DNA from: Salisapilia sapeloensis
Lineage: Eukaryota > Oomycota > Peronosporomycetes > Peronosporales > Salisapiliaceae
NCBI GenBank assembly: GCA_023334545.1
Contig: JAADVB010000012.1
Location: 62,001-126,000, forward strand
Direction: 5' to 3'
Length of the DNA stretch: 64,000 nucleotides
Shown here: in pieces, positions 31,303 through 42,128 of the stretch
How positions within the stretch are numbered: position 1 is the stretch's first letter
How the letters are laid out: each line of letters starts with the position of its first letter
The notes under the pieces: generated by a model
What the model was told of the DNA's origin: nothing
The model's input: the letters and a program-made list of their open reading frames with translations, nothing else
Database searches by the model: none
Made by a program: the position numbers and the translations under genes

Positions 31303-31684
31303 GTAGCTCGATAGAAAGCTTGACAGATGTATCAAAAGCTTCCTAGAAGCTGGTACTCGAAGACGTCTGGTACTTGAGTCGCAAAATGTAGTGATGATGG
31401 CAACTGAGTGGCTTTTATGTAGAGTACATAACGATTTCTATGAAAAAGAAAAGAGTGCTCCTCCCAGATTTCCATGTCAACCTCGTGTATTAGGTCGAAG
31501 GAGATATTTGGATGAAAGATAGGACAGCTAAATATAGAACTTGATAGGGATATCGTGGTACTTCTGTATCGCTTTGACTTGACAAGGATGCTGGAATGGA
31601 TGCAACTCAGATCTGATGCGTGTCAACAGGTACTTTGGAATTGCGATCCACAACCATTATTCTTTGCAGCTGAACAGGAGGAAG
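31303..31684. other. Divergent 5' region
   Basis: About 380 bp between the GT8 gene and the zinc-repeat gene. The zinc-repeat frame is open back to ATG 31616, giving 23 extra N-terminal residues, but otherwise nothing coding or regulatory was recognised. Confidence 0.4.
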
Positions 31685-32464
31685 ATGCCTTGTCTCGGTC
31701 GATCTCAACGCGGTCAGTGTACTCGTGCCGCTATACGAAACGGGTATTGTCGGTCCCACCAGTATCAAAATGATCCGGATCAGATGTGTCACGGGAAGAC
31801 GAGAGACGGTGAAAAATGCTATGCTCGAGCTCGCAAGCGCGATGGGTACTGCCGAGACAGTCATGTGCCAGGATACTTGGTCTACGTCCACCCACAAGAC
31901 CTACGAGGTGTTCTGTCTCCGACTCTCCGTCGCTCTGTCGTTCAAAAATACGAAGGTCCGGATGGTATATTGGATGCTTATAGCGGCGGATTGACAACCA
32001 ATCTCTATCATCTCGACCACGTGACGGAGTGCCAGATCTCTGCTACCATCCTTAACAATGCCTGGACGATAAATATGGACAGCTATGCCTCGAGAGAACC
32101 CCTGGACGACGTCGTCGGTCTCTTGCGTGACAATATCTTGAACACGGAGGCGAACCTCGTGTGCACAAGCGACTTTATCAACATCCTCAAGGGTCAAGCA
32201 GTAACGAATTTCTTGAACGAGCCGAGTAAGACGCCATTTCTCGACTGTCTCAAGAATGCGAGGAACATGAAGTTTCCTGGCAAACGATTGACACGCACGG
32301 TGACAGGCGAAATCTCCAGTCTGCTTGGTGCGAAAATGAAAGAATGTCAATGGAAAGTGGATAACGAAGCGGACAATAACTTTACAACGGAAGTCGTGGC
32401 GGAATTTCAGACGTTGTATACAACCATGGAGCTTCGGACGCCACGTGCCTTGTACTTTGAGTAG
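31685..32464 (+). CDS. Cys-rich double zinc motif plus possible HNH-like domain, function unknown
   Basis: From ATG 31685 the protein is 259 aa (282 from ATG 31616). Residues 1-62 hold two similar units: C-x5-6-G-x-C-T-R, N-G-Y-C-R-S-H and C-H-G-K-T-R-D-G-E-K-C, D-G-Y-C-R-D-S-H, each probably binding one zinc, as in small DUF5763-like treble-clef motifs. Around residue 120 a Y-H-L-D-H-V-T-E-C-Q stretch resembles the D-H-V-x-E-x-Q motif of algal/viral HNH-like proteins, followed by helices. I cannot confirm nuclease activity. The gene is intronless. Its stop lies 18 bp from the convergent CCR4-like gene. Confidence 0.5.
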   Translation: MPCLGRSQRGQCTRAAIRNGYCRSHQYQNDPDQMCHGKTRDGEKCYARARKRDGYCRDSHVPGYLVYVHPQDLRGVLSPTLRRSVVQKYEGPDGILDAYSGGLTTNLYHLDHVTECQISATILNNAWTINMDSYASREPLDDVVGLLRDNILNTEANLVCTSDFINILKGQAVTNFLNEPSKTPFLDCLKNARNMKFPGKRLTRTVTGEISSLLGAKMKECQWKVDNEADNNFTTEVVAEFQTLYTTMELRTPRALYFE

Positions 32465-32481
32465 GAAAAGAAAGACAAATC

Positions 32482-33621
32482 TTACGTTGCAATGTTAAAT
32501 TCACAAAGTAGTGGCAGGTGATCACTCGGTGAAAAGGCACTTGGTAACGAGATTTGACTCGTAGCTTGATCCTTCGACATGAGTTTTAGTAGAGCCTTGG
32601 GAATGAGCTGAGGAGAGTTGTAAAAGATATAGTCCAACGTCCCGACGAAAGCTGGTTCCTTCTCCGCTGTCTGTCCATTCACGTTCGTAAATTCAGGTTC
32701 GCCATTTGCGTACTGACCGTATGCGCTTTGGAATTGCATGACGCTCGTCAAGTAGTTGTAGACTAGACTTCCTGGCAGCGAGTTTAAGTCACCAGTGAAG
32801 ATGAGGGGCAAGGATGAGTACAGCGAGATGTGGTGGAGCAGACGTTTCGTCTGGAGGAGCTTGACGTCTTCGTGCTCGGGGTTCCAGAACAAATGCGTGT
32901 TCGACACGACGAACTCGAAGGACGAGAACTTGAACGTAGCGAGGATACCAACGCTGCCTCGTTCTGCTCGCCAGCGCAAGTCGTCATCTACGTCTACTGT
33001 GCGTGAGTATCTGTGTACAAGGGACGATAGGCGTAATAATGTACCTGACTCATCACCGGCAGGATGGTCCAAATCGATTTTTCTCTGATCCACAAGGTCG
33101 ATGGTCGCGTCATGGTAGAAGATTGCTACACCTTCTTTCTTGGTCGTCTTTTGAGCAAAGATTCTAAGGGATTTTTAGAATTGCTACTAGGTTTTGAATG
33201 ATTAAACGGACGGTCGTACCCTTTGTAGCCCAGCTCTTGCATGGTATTGAGCCAAAATCCATAGTAGTACTCTGCATCCACTTCCTATTGTCTTGGTTAA
33301 TGGATTCAATCGTGTCGCATCCAGAGTGGAGGTAGAAACCTGGAGACTAATAAGAGTAGGCTGCACTGGCATGGACGTAAACACTTTTTTCTAGTGTAAG
33401 GACAGCGTCACGTCAGACTGCAAAATCATTGATACTCTAGACCATGCTAATCAATGTACCAAGTTGGCCGACCTCGTCTTCCAGCGAAGTGACGGTCCAT
33501 GACAGTAAGGAAAGTAGCTCGACCTCGTATACGTTTGTGCCAAGACGTTATAAGTCATCACTTTCAGCGTCTCGCCTGCTCCAGACGACTCTACTTTCGA
33601 ATAAATACGAAAAGAGACCAT
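32482..33621 (-). CDS. CCR4/nocturnin-type exonuclease-endonuclease-phosphatase family protein
   Basis: Five exons (33621-33460, 33390-33340, 33284-33220, 33163-33045, 32996-32482) give 303 aa. Motifs: V-M-T-Y-N-V-L-A-Q at residues 21-29, L-I-S-L-Q-E-V-D with the metal-binding Glu, G-Y-K-G-I-F-A-Q-K-T-T-K-K-E-G-V-A-I-F-Y, T-G-D-L-N-S-L-P-G-S, T-L-D-Y-I-F-Y and final S-D-H-L-P-L-L-C-E-F. These are the catalytic elements of CCR4-like 3'-5' deadenylases, nocturnin and angel. No leucine-rich repeats precede the domain, so it is unlike yeast Ccr4. It may act on poly(A) or NADPH, which sequence cannot decide. Introns are 48-69 nt. Confidence 0.82.
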
Positions 33622-34021
33622 TGTCAATCATCCAACATTATTAGAGAAGGATAGACTTGATCAACTATACCTCTAGCCGCTGCCGAATCGATCTGCTGCA
33701 TCTCGAACTCCATCTTTATGCCTTCGTGTCTTTATTCGTGTCCGAATATTTTCCACCAACCATAGTTTACATAAGACTGTTATCCACCAATCCGATGAAG
33801 CCTCCAAATCGCCTACAAAAATCAAGTGTCTGCACGGAGGCATAGTGAAAGCAAGTGCGTTTATGGTTGGCTGAGAGCTTATACAAAAGTGATCGACATA
33901 AAGCAGCTCCATCAGTTTGTGGCCATCTCCCCCAATAGTTAAAGGTACATGCCGTCTTCTATGTGCCGTTCGATGCACGAATGCCTATGCAACGACCAGG
34001 AATACTCAATCTGTATACTAG
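33622..34021. other. Intergenic spacer
   Basis: About 400 bp. A minus-strand frame (33978-33673) begins only with GTG and has no family features, so it is not called. Otherwise divergent 5' sequence of the CCR4-like and eL32 genes. Confidence 0.45.
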
Positions 34022-34490
34022 ATGACGCAAGTGACACCCGTCGTGCGCCCCAAGATCGTCAAGAAGAAGGTGACCAAGTTTAAGCGTCACCAGTCTGACC
34101 GCTTCAAGCGTGTGCCCGTACGTATATGTTTTCAATAACAGCTTGTATGCTGGTATTCAATGCTATGGAAACTTGTAGGAGTCATGGCGTCGCCCGAAGG
34201 GTATCGACTCGCGTGTCCGTCGTCAGTTCCGTGGCACGATCCGCATGCCGAACGTCGGCTACGGCTCGAACAAGAAGACCCGCGACATGTTGCCCAACGG
34301 TTTCCACAAGTTCACCGTCACCAACGTTGCGGACCTTGAGCTCCTCCTCATGCACAACCGCAAGTACTGTGCCGAGATTGCTCACAACGTCTCTGGTCGC
34401 AAGCGCCGTGAGATCCTCGAGCGTGCTGAACAGCTCAACGTTCGTGTGACGAACCCGAGCGCTCGTCTCCGTGCCGAGGAGCACGAATAA
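34022..34490 (+). CDS. RPL32: 60S ribosomal protein eL32
   Basis: Two exons (34022-34117, 34179-34490) give 135 aa, the normal family length. [42 protein letters not shown] and C-A-E-I-A-H-N-V-S are nearly invariant blocks. Codon use is noticeably GC-rich at third positions compared with neighbours, as expected for a highly expressed gene. The intron is 61 nt with a GTACGT donor. Confidence 0.96.
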
Positions 34491-34960
34491 GCCTTTGGAC
34501 GGACATCAGGGAGCAAGCCATGGAGGCCACAGTGCAGGGTTGGTGCAGGACTTTTCGCTTTTGTCTGTTAAGAGTCACTTGCTGATACTTTGGCATTGTG
34601 ATTTTCTTGTTCCTCGAACAGGAAAACTACATTCTGAAATGACAAGTCCTGCTTTCACTGCTTTTATTCATTCGTTTTACCACTTGTTACCATTCCTTTC
34701 AAGCAGTTTCTATTGCTCCAGTACCACATCGAATAAAGTGTGAGTATATTCTCGACCATGCGTCTATTCAAGTCCTCGTAGCTGTCTCGAGTGTGACAGT
34801 GGTAGCGCAGAACGGATGCAGCGCAGCATGGAGGCACGACGACCATTGCGTCCAAACAAAAGAAAGAGCAAATCTTTCTTTCGTCTCATATTGAGAGAAC
34901 ATTTGCAGCTGACAGTGCGTCCTACAAAATACCGACTAAGTCAACACAGTCTGAATCGCC
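34491..34960. other. Intergenic spacer
   Basis: About 470 bp holding the 3' region of eL32 and the promoter/leader of COX11. No coding frame or repeat was supported. Confidence 0.45.
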
Positions 34961-35683
34961 ATGGTCCTCTCATCGCTGCTCGTCCCACGTCGCATGGCCA
35001 TCTCAGCTTCTCGCTCTACAGTCAAGCATTGCAATCTTCAGAACAATGGCTTGCAACCACTTCGACAATGTGAAAAGCGCTTCTTTTCTTCTTACAAGCA
35101 GCGGCAGCAAGAAGAATTAAAGGCCAAGAATCGTCGAGCTTTGCTCTACTTGGCTAGTATATCCGTTGCATTTGGAGGTCTGGCATACGCATCCGTTCCG
35201 CTCTACAAGATCTTCTGTCAAATGACTGGTTTCGGTGGTACGACACGTCGAGCAGACATGTATGCGGCGGAGACGTTGACACCACGTGAGGATACGACTC
35301 CGATTCGAGTCACATTTGATGGTGGCGTTAGTAGTAACATGCCATGGAAGTTTCGTCCACAGCAAAGAGAAGTGGTGTTAGTTCCTGGTGAGACTGCCTT
35401 GGCGTTTTACACTGCGAAGAACACGACGGACAAGCCGATTACGGGCGTTGCGACGTACAATGTCTTCCCTCCGCAAGTCGGCGTGTACTTCAACAAGATC
35501 CAGTGCTTTTGCTTTGAGGAGCAACGTCTTCGAGGCAATGAAGAGATCGACATGCCCGTTTTCTTCTTCATCGACCCGGAGATTGCGGATGACCCGAACT
35601 TGATTGGTGTCCATAACATCACTCTTTCCTATACTTTCTTCAAGACAGATGATGTGGATGAATCCGAGGTAGAGGACGAATAA
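34961..35683 (+). CDS. COX11: Cytochrome c oxidase assembly protein COX11
   Basis: A 240-aa intronless protein. An Arg/Ser-rich N-terminus (first 45 residues) acts as a mitochondrial presequence. One transmembrane helix (A-L-L-Y-L-A-S-I-S-V-A-F-G-G-L-A-Y-A) at about 60-78 anchors it in the inner membrane. The CtaG/Cox11 domain follows: V-P-L-Y-K-I-F-C-Q, P-W-K-F-R-P, Y-F-N-K-I-Q-C-F-C-F-E-E-Q with the copper-binding C-F-C-F, and M-P-V-F-F-F-I-D-P. COX11 delivers copper to the CuB site of cytochrome oxidase subunit 1. The start ATG is the first in frame. Confidence 0.95.
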   Translation: MVLSSLLVPRRMAISASRSTVKHCNLQNNGLQPLRQCEKRFFSSYKQRQQEELKAKNRRALLYLASISVAFGGLAYASVPLYKIFCQMTGFGGTTRRADMYAAETLTPREDTTPIRVTFDGGVSSNMPWKFRPQQREVVLVPGETALAFYTAKNTTDKPITGVATYNVFPPQVGVYFNKIQCFCFEEQRLRGNEEIDMPVFFFIDPEIADDPNLIGVHNITLSYTFFKTDDVDESEVEDE

Positions 35684-36120
35684 GCATAAAAGTCTTTCGC
35701 TTTAGTGCTTGATCACGAAGATCACATATTATCTGTACTACAAGATACAATCGACTAATCTAGACCAACCGCAGGAAGTACTCGTAGATCTTAACTTTTT
35801 CTACCATGTTGATACAAAAGGTAAAGAAATGTATATGTAAATGCAGATTTATAATGTTAATAAAGTGTTTTTTTTCATTGTTTTATGTTCTTATTCTCTT
35901 CGTTCAGTGGTATTTACTACATTCTGTCCTCTGTCGTATCTATCACTCGTACAGTTCCATCATGTCTGCATGTTATCAGATCAAGACAAACAAATCGTAC
36001 TTATCGCTTCATGTACGATCGCTAACAGTTGTGGGAAGTTATAAACATGTCTTGGCGTAAAGTACACTTTTCCCAACAGTTTTCAAACGAATAAAACACT
36101 GCTCAAGAGCGCGAAAAACA
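35684..36120. other. AT-rich intergenic spacer
   Basis: About 440 bp of T-rich sequence between COX11 and the NF-YB gene, holding a 3' untranslated region and a promoter. No gene was recognised. Confidence 0.5.
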
Positions 36121-36492
36121 ATGGCGAGTCGCGATGAAGGTGAAGCAGATGAGATTCGGGAGCAAGATCGTTTCTTGCCGACGGCGAACATCTCTCGTAT
36201 CATGAAGGTGTCACTGCCATCGACTGCCAAGATCGCCAAGGACGGCAAAGAGACCGTCCAGGAGTGCGTGTCCGAGTTCATTTCGTTCATTACGAGCGAA
36301 GCGAGTGACAAGTGCCAGCAAGAGAAGCGTAAGACGATTAATGGTGACGACATTATCTGGGCCATGAGTACCCTAGGCTTTGACAGTTACGTCGAGCCGC
36401 TCAAGTTGTACTTGCAAAAGTATCGCGAGTCGGTCAAGGTCGAGAAGAATGATAAGAAGGATAACATTGGAAGCTTTGGTGCTTCGTCCTAA
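36121..36492 (+). CDS. CCAAT-binding factor subunit NF-YB (HAP3)
   Basis: A 123-aa intronless protein that is essentially the histone-fold core: [51 protein letters not shown] and [14 protein letters not shown]. It pairs with NF-YC and then NF-YA to bind CCAAT boxes in the nucleus. Only about 20 residues flank each side, so it lacks extended activation regions. Confidence 0.95.
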   Translation: MASRDEGEADEIREQDRFLPTANISRIMKVSLPSTAKIAKDGKETVQECVSEFISFITSEASDKCQQEKRKTINGDDIIWAMSTLGFDSYVEPLKLYLQKYRESVKVEKNDKKDNIGSFGASS

Positions 36493-36598
36493 GTACATTC
36501 GTCCACCTGGTCTAGACCTGCTTTGTTTTTCTATTTCGATTCGTTCCTAGCGCTTAACAAGAATGAAGAAACACGCTTTTTCATTTGTTTTGTTCACT

Positions 36599-37463
36599 TT
36601 ATGATATGCTTTTGCGAGGACCGTGCTCATGTAAAAGCGTTTGCATGTGACTCTTACGAGCGTGTGCTGGTGTCTTAGTCGCCAGCACAGCGTGGAGGCA
36701 GTCAAAGACAGAGTCTCCGCCGATATCTCGAACACGCAGGTCTGTCCCGGCCTGGAGGAGTACCTTGGCACACGCGATCGACTCTCGGATGGTTGCTACA
36801 TGGAGTGGAGTCCATCCGCTGATCTGCATTGAAAGTTAGCATTTTAGACGTCTGGAGACGAATTATTGAGAGTACATGGTCCACGGCGTTTGGGTCTCCG
36901 CCATATTGGAGTAATAGTTGTAGAATCTGACTATGACCTTGCGATGCTGCCCAGTGCAAGCCACTCCAACCATGCTACACTAGGTAAGAAGTATACGGTT
37001 TGATGTGTCTAGTAGCGAGTACCTGATCAGCGGCATTTACTTCTACTTCCTCTGCATCAAGCATGGACTGGACACATCGCTTGTCACCTTTATAAACGGC
37101 TCGAATGAAATGCTTACACTCCTTCGTATCCGATATGACCGTCAACGTCGGCTGAAACGGTTCCTCGGGTGTCTCTTCATGCAGACTACTTTCCTCTACC
37201 TTTGGTTGTTCCTCTTCTCCAAAGCTAGAGTACCCATCCTTATCATCATCTACTGTATCTCGTACATCTGGAGCATCACCTTTGGTATCCACCGTCTTTT
37301 GTTTATCAGCTTCTACTCCACTTCTCTTTTCTCCATCCTCCAGTCCCTTTACCGTTCGATCAATCGCATCATTTACCTTGTCTCTCTCTTCTTCCTCTAC
37401 TTCATGCGCCAATTGTTGGAGCAACGTAGAGGTTTCCTCCTTGGCCACCTCCATTAACGTCAT
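36599..37463 (-). CDS. Ankyrin-repeat protein with acidic coiled N-terminus
   Basis: Three exons (37463-37023, 36974-36876, 36823-36599) give 254 aa. The first half is rich in Glu, Asp and Lys and partly coiled. From about residue 115 there are three to four ankyrin repeats: K-H-F-I-R-A-V-Y-K-G-D, G-L-H-W-A-A-S-Q-G-H-S-Q-I-L-Q-L-L-L, and T-P-L-H-V-A-T-I-R-E-S-I. Such repeats mediate protein binding; no enzyme domain is present and no partner can be named. Intron positions fall between repeats. Its start lies near the convergent tail of nothing else: the next gene on the same strand ends upstream at 41912. Confidence 0.75.
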
Positions 37464-37517
37464 CTTGATTATAAAGATAAAGTAAAAGATTAAAAAAGTA
37501 AAAAACTATTATTAAAA

Positions 37518-40500
37518 TTATGCATCCAAGACACTCTGCAGCGTCCGTTGCTTCTTGCCTACGTCTCCTTTGGTCTCTGTCTTCCGCTTCTTCGAGTCAC
37601 TACCAGAACTACCAGGGGACGACTTCTGATGGAAGTTCCTCTTCGCCGACGATGCAGTCGCTCGACTCAATCGATCTAGTCCGGCATTCTCCTTCTCCGG
37701 CACTCGTCCTTCTTTCTTCAGTCGTTCATGCTCCGACAAGAGTTTCTCATACTCTTGTTGCAACCGATTGTAGTCCTCTTTCATCTTGGCATGATAATGA
37801 ATCTTTTGCTTATTATTCGCATGCCCACCCAGACGCATATTCTCCTTTTGCAACGAAGACACTTGTGTCTCTAGTTCCTTTCGTTTCTTTTCCAACTCGA
37901 CCTTGTCCCCTTCCACTTCCTTCAATCGTCGACGTACATCCCCCGTCTTCTTCGTCATCTCTGCTTTCTCTTCCTTTAGCTTCTCGACTTGTTTATCCGA
38001 TGCCGTCCGTCGTTCTAATTCAGCTCGCTGCGTCTTACATAACGCATGTGCTTTCTCCAGTTCATGCGTCGCTAGCTTGAGTTTCTTTTCTAGTCCGACA
38101 TTCGCAGTCCGAGGTCCATCCTTTAGTTGTCGAACTTGTGCCTCCAGTTCATTCGTACGTCGCGTCTGTTCTAGTAGTTGCAGCTCGACTTCAGCATGCG
38201 AAGCTTTCGATTCTTTTAACTCATCCTGTGCTTTCCGCAGTTCCTCATTCGAGTGTTCTTTCGTTTCCAACATAGACACTTGTTGCTGTAAGGAACCAAC
38301 TTGCTCTTGAAGGCTTTCTACTAGCTCTTCAGCTGTGCTTTTCTCTTTTTCAAGACAAGTGACTTGAGAACGAAGGGTTTCTAACTCCTTCGTACTAGTA
38401 GAAGATAGTTCCTGATGCTGTGTCTCTAGAAGCTGTTTGGCTTGAGATGCATCAGATAGTTGCTGCTCTAGTGTCTCGACGTCTGATGATCGGCAAGACA
38501 GCTCCTTTTGCAGATTGTCATATTGCTCCTGAAGAGTTTTCATCTGATGTTCAACTTGCTCTAGCTGCTGTTGACTCTCGAGTAGACGATCTTGATGGCT
38601 CTTGGCTTCTTCCACTGCCTTTGCTTCGCGACGTTCCGTGTCTTGGAGTGTCGACTCGAGTGTCTTCTTTTCATTCGAGAGCGAAGAAGACTGTTGCTGG
38701 ATACTTTCCAACTCTTTCGACTTGTCGTCGACTTGCTTCTGCAGCTTTTGCATCTCGACTGTTCGGTTCTGTCGTGCCTCCTCTATCTCCTGACGTTCCG
38801 ACTCGAGCTCTTTAGTCTTTTGATTGCTTTCAGATTCAAGACGAGAGATCGTATCATCCTTTATCTTCATCTGTGACTTGAGAGAAGTCATCTGAAGACG
38901 TACTTGTTCTAGATCTTCTTCTACCGCACTCTTCTCCGACAAGAGCTGCTTCTTATCTCTTGCAAACGTCGTTTCCACCTCTTCTTTTGCCTTTTTCAAA
39001 GCAGTAAACTCTGTCTCCATCTCTTTTACACGCTCTAGACGCTCTTGACTCTGCTTTTCAATCTTTTCTTTCTGACGAACAAAGTCTTGTCGATCATCTT
39101 GCAATTGCTTCTCATAAGCTTGTATCTGTTCTAGCTGATGGCAAGTTGTAGAAGTAAGAGATTTAATCTTGTCATCCTTTTCTTGTACTTGAGCGGAGAG
39201 AGATGACACGTCGGACTTGGAAGCTTCTAAAGCAGAGTCAAGATGACGCTTTTCCTCGACTAGCTGCTCCTTGGCATTCGTCCACTTATGTTGCATGTCA
39301 TCGCGTTCTTTCAAAATAAAGTCCTTTTCTTCCCGAAGCTCATGTAGACGACCATTCAACTCTTTTTCGACTTGAGATTTACTCGTAAGAGCGTCTTGCA
39401 GCTTTTGCTCTTTCAATCGCAACTCTTCCTCCACTTGTTTCTTGTCTGCTTCCAACTGACGTGTCTTGTTCCTTTCTTCTTCATGATCTTGTTCAAGCTG
39501 TTGGAAAGTAGTGTTTACTTGGTCCAATTGCTTCTCTAGTCCATCCTTTGTCGCTTGGATATTGGACATCTCATGCTCAAGTCTCTCCAGCTCCTTCTTT
39601 CTCTCAAGATGAAGAGCTTCAAGGCGCTTTTCCATTTCCTCTTTCGCGGTCGATAGGTTGCTGCATTCCTCCTCTCTTTCCTTTAACCGGCTCTCCAGAT
39701 GCGTCTTGTCTATATTCAAACGCTTCTCTTCTTCCTGTCTCGCGTGAAGATCCTTTTCCATCGTTTCCATCTTTCCCTCTGTCTTACTCAATTGATCCTT
39801 TAGCTCCTTCTCTTCTTTCTCCATCTCCATCACTTGACGTCGTACTCCCTCCACTTCTTCCTGTTTTTCTACCTGAAGGCATTGTAGCTTGTGTTCCAAC
39901 TCGGACACACGTCGTCGCTCTTGTTCCTGTGCTTGAACCAATTGCTGATACAAGTCTCGCTTCATCTCTTCGAGCTCTTGCATCTTCTTCCACTCGATCC
40001 CATGTCCTTTCTGTCTCTCTTCCAATAAAGCATGTTGGATCTGAGCATACTGCTTCTCCAGTTCTTCCTTTGCTCTCGACTTTTGTGTCAACTGCATCTC
40101 CAATTCCTTCACATGCATCTCATACTTGTGTTCTATCGCTTGTCTTTGTAAGTCCGCTGCTCTGACTTTATTCAATTGATCTTGTAGCACTTGATTCATC
40201 TCGTTTAGAGACTCCAGTTGAGCATCTTCAGATAAATCCATCGGAACGTCATCTTTATCCAAACGTTCCAACAAGTCATGCTTATCATGAATCACACTTG
40301 CCAATTGCTTCGAAGTGCTTTCGAGCATACCTTCCAATAGCTTTAGCTTAGCAGCATCTCCACCAGTACTCTCAACTTCTTCCAATCGACGTTTGACGTC
40401 ATCATGCTTCAATCGCCATTCAATCGCGTCTGGAGGTGGGACGTAATCTGCTTCTGGAATACGCTCGTCGCCATTACGAGAACTCTGGAGACGAAGAAGC

Positions 40501-41912
40501 AGTTTAAAGTGGAGAATGCGCTTTTCCAACGTCGACACGAGTTCCAACGATTTGTCACTACGTACTTCAAGCTGATCGTTCAGACGCTGGAGCCTGCTAC
40601 TTGCATCTAATGCTGATGCCAAAGCATCCTCCAAGTCCCGCACACGTTCACTCGTCACACCTTCTGCTTCTGACACTGGAGTCGACGCTATGGTCTGTGC
40701 AGTCGGATGATGAAGCTGTTCACGCAATCGACGGATCTCATCTTGTAGCTGCAAGACACTTCCAGACGTATCTTCATTGATAATCGCGTGGTTGCGTATC
40801 TTCTTTGCCCGTCGAGCAAACTTTAGCGTCGATAGCGTTTCAAAAGCCGAGTCTTCTGCTGGTGAAACAGTTGCAATCATGAATGTCTTTGAGTTACCAC
40901 CAAGAGAATCTTTTAACAAGAATGTGAGCTTTGAATCCCGATAATGCACGTGTCGATCTTTTCCTTGTGACTGTTCCGCTAGCCCCATGATGACGTTACC
41001 TAAGGCTGAAAGAGACTTGTTAATACTCCCTGCTTCCTTTAGACGATCTCCAAGTGTCTCGGCACTACGCTGTCGTTCAGACCCGGCAAGATCCACGAGA
41101 TTAAATCTCGATCGACGGATCTTAGTTACGCCATTTGCAAGTGACTCTTTCGTCTGGATCTGAAGAATGAAGACACTGTGGGAACGACTGGACTCTCGGT
41201 TCATCGCCGTTTGGCCGACGCGACGGTTGCGTGCACCTGCAGCCATAATTTCGGTAGCTCGTTGCGGTGAAGTCGCTTCTTCCTGGATCAAACCATCGAC
41301 GACGACGCCCATGCGTCCCATCTCTCGAAGCTGGAGACCAACAGCGTCGTGAGTACTACCCCCATCCAGCAAATCGTACACCCTTTCATTGTAGATTTCC
41401 AGGAACGAACAAGTAAAGCTGTGTTCTACGCTCTCGACCTTTTCATCTGCATTCTCTGGTTCCTCCGATGGCATGCTATTCAACGCATCTTGAAACAAAT
41501 AGTCAAACACACGCGGTACAAGACCTTTAGACGACGACGATTGGGTATCATGTTCATCCGGACCTTGCATCGTATACGTTTTACCAGACCCTGTCTGTCC
41601 GTACGCAAAGATAGTTCCGTTATAACCACGTAAACAAGCCTGTGTAATCGGACGTCCGACGGTATCAAAAACCTGCTCTTGTGTCGAGTCCTCACCAAAC
41701 ACTCGATCGTACGTAAACGTCTTGGGACCTCCAGGTGCCTGTTTTCCATGCAACAGCAACGTCTGATGCGTATTATCATTCGCGACAGACACGCACTTGC
41801 GAATGTGTGAGACTTGAGGTCCATGAAAGGAGCCTCCATGCCACTCTCGATCGTTTGGAGGCCGCACGCGACAGAAGACCTGAACGTTGCTCCCGCGCGC
41901 ATCCGTTGCCAT
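37518..41912 (-). CDS. Large kinesin with N-terminal motor, kinesin-12-like
   Basis: An intronless 1,464-aa protein from ATG 41912 (the frame runs on upstream to 41993 without a better ATG context). The motor (about 8-365) shows V-Q-V-F-C-R-V-R-P-P, G-Q-T-G-S-G-K-T-Y-T-M, S-S-R-S-H-S-V-F, N-L-V-D-L-A-G-S-E-R and K-D-S-L-G-G-N-S-K-T. From about 420 to 1,380 nearly every residue fits a heptad coiled coil rich in Glu, Gln, Lys and Leu. The tail is basic with a K-K-R-K-like cluster near the end. Length and motor spacing suggest a kinesin-12/KIF15-type spindle or phragmoplast motor, but kinesin-5 or kinesin-7 relatives cannot be excluded. Strong antisense open frames are shadows of the biased composition. 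Confidence 0.88.
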   Translation of the reverse strand: MATDARGSNVQVFCRVRPPNDREWHGGSFHGPQVSHIRKCVSVANDNTHQTLLLHGKQAPGGPKTFTYDRVFGEDSTQEQVFDTVGRPITQACLRGYNGTIFAYGQTGSGKTYTMQGPDEHDTQSSSSKGLVPRVFDYLFQDALNSMPSEEPENADEKVESVEHSFTCSFLEIYNERVYDLLDGGSTHDAVGLQLREMGRMGVVVDGLIQEEATSPQRATEIMAAGARNRRVGQTAMNRESSRSHSVFILQIQTKESLANGVTKIRRSRFNLVDLAGSERQRSAETLGDRLKEAGSINKSLSALGNVIMGLAEQSQGKDRHVHYRDSKLTFLLKDSLGGNSKTFMIATVSPAEDSAFETLSTLKFARRAKKIRNHAIINEDTSGSVLQLQDEIRRLREQLHHPTAQTIASTPVSEAEGVTSERVRDLEDALASALDASSRLQRLNDQLEVRSDKSLELVSTLEKRILHFKLLLRLQSSRNGDERIPEADYVPPPDAIEWRLKHDDVKRRLEEVESTGGDAAKLKLLEGMLESTSKQLASVIHDKHDLLERLDKDDVPMDLSEDAQLESLNEMNQVLQDQLNKVRAADLQRQAIEHKYEMHVKELEMQLTQKSRAKEELEKQYAQIQHALLEERQKGHGIEWKKMQELEEMKRDLYQQLVQAQEQERRRVSELEHKLQCLQVEKQEEVEGVRRQVMEMEKEEKELKDQLSKTEGKMETMEKDLHARQEEEKRLNIDKTHLESRLKEREEECSNLSTAKEEMEKRLEALHLERKKELERLEHEMSNIQATKDGLEKQLDQVNTTFQQLEQDHEEERNKTRQLEADKKQVEEELRLKEQKLQDALTSKSQVEKELNGRLHELREEKDFILKERDDMQHKWTNAKEQLVEEKRHLDSALEASKSDVSSLSAQVQEKDDKIKSLTSTTCHQLEQIQAYEKQLQDDRQDFVRQKEKIEKQSQERLERVKEMETEFTALKKAKEEVETTFARDKKQLLSEKSAVEEDLEQVRLQMTSLKSQMKIKDDTISRLESESNQKTKELESERQEIEEARQNRTVEMQKLQKQVDDKSKELESIQQQSSSLSNEKKTLESTLQDTERREAKAVEEAKSHQDRLLESQQQLEQVEHQMKTLQEQYDNLQKELSCRSSDVETLEQQLSDASQAKQLLETQHQELSSTSTKELETLRSQVTCLEKEKSTAEELVESLQEQVGSLQQQVSMLETKEHSNEELRKAQDELKESKASHAEVELQLLEQTRRTNELEAQVRQLKDGPRTANVGLEKKLKLATHELEKAHALCKTQRAELERRTASDKQVEKLKEEKAEMTKKTGDVRRRLKEVEGDKVELEKKRKELETQVSSLQKENMRLGGHANNKQKIHYHAKMKEDYNRLQQEYEKLLSEHERLKKEGRVPEKENAGLDRLSRATASSAKRNFHQKSSPGSSGSDSKKRKTETKGDVGKKQRTLQSVLDA

Positions 41913-42128
41913 GGTCAACGTGTGCCTTTTGTTGTCTTTTGGAGTTTTCTTTTGTGTTTTCTTTTGGCGGGAAGATTTGAATTGAATATACAAATATCAA
42001 ATGAAATATGTTCTACGAGACTCTTGAAAAGAAAAAGAAAAGAAATTGGTGCCAATCGAACGAAGTGTTGAATTGGAAGCAAAAGAGAGAGATGGTAAAG
42101 CTCTAGGCATGAGAAATTGTCTAGAGGT

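Noticed and set aside
33673-33978. Minus-strand frame of about 100 codons upstream of the CCR4-like gene
   Set aside because: It begins only with GTG, shows no conserved motif and no splice link to the next gene.
39548-40165. Ser/Pro/Leu-rich plus-strand frames across the large kinesin gene
   Set aside because: They are the mirror of a Glu/Lys/Gln-rich coiled coil on the minus strand and show no domain.
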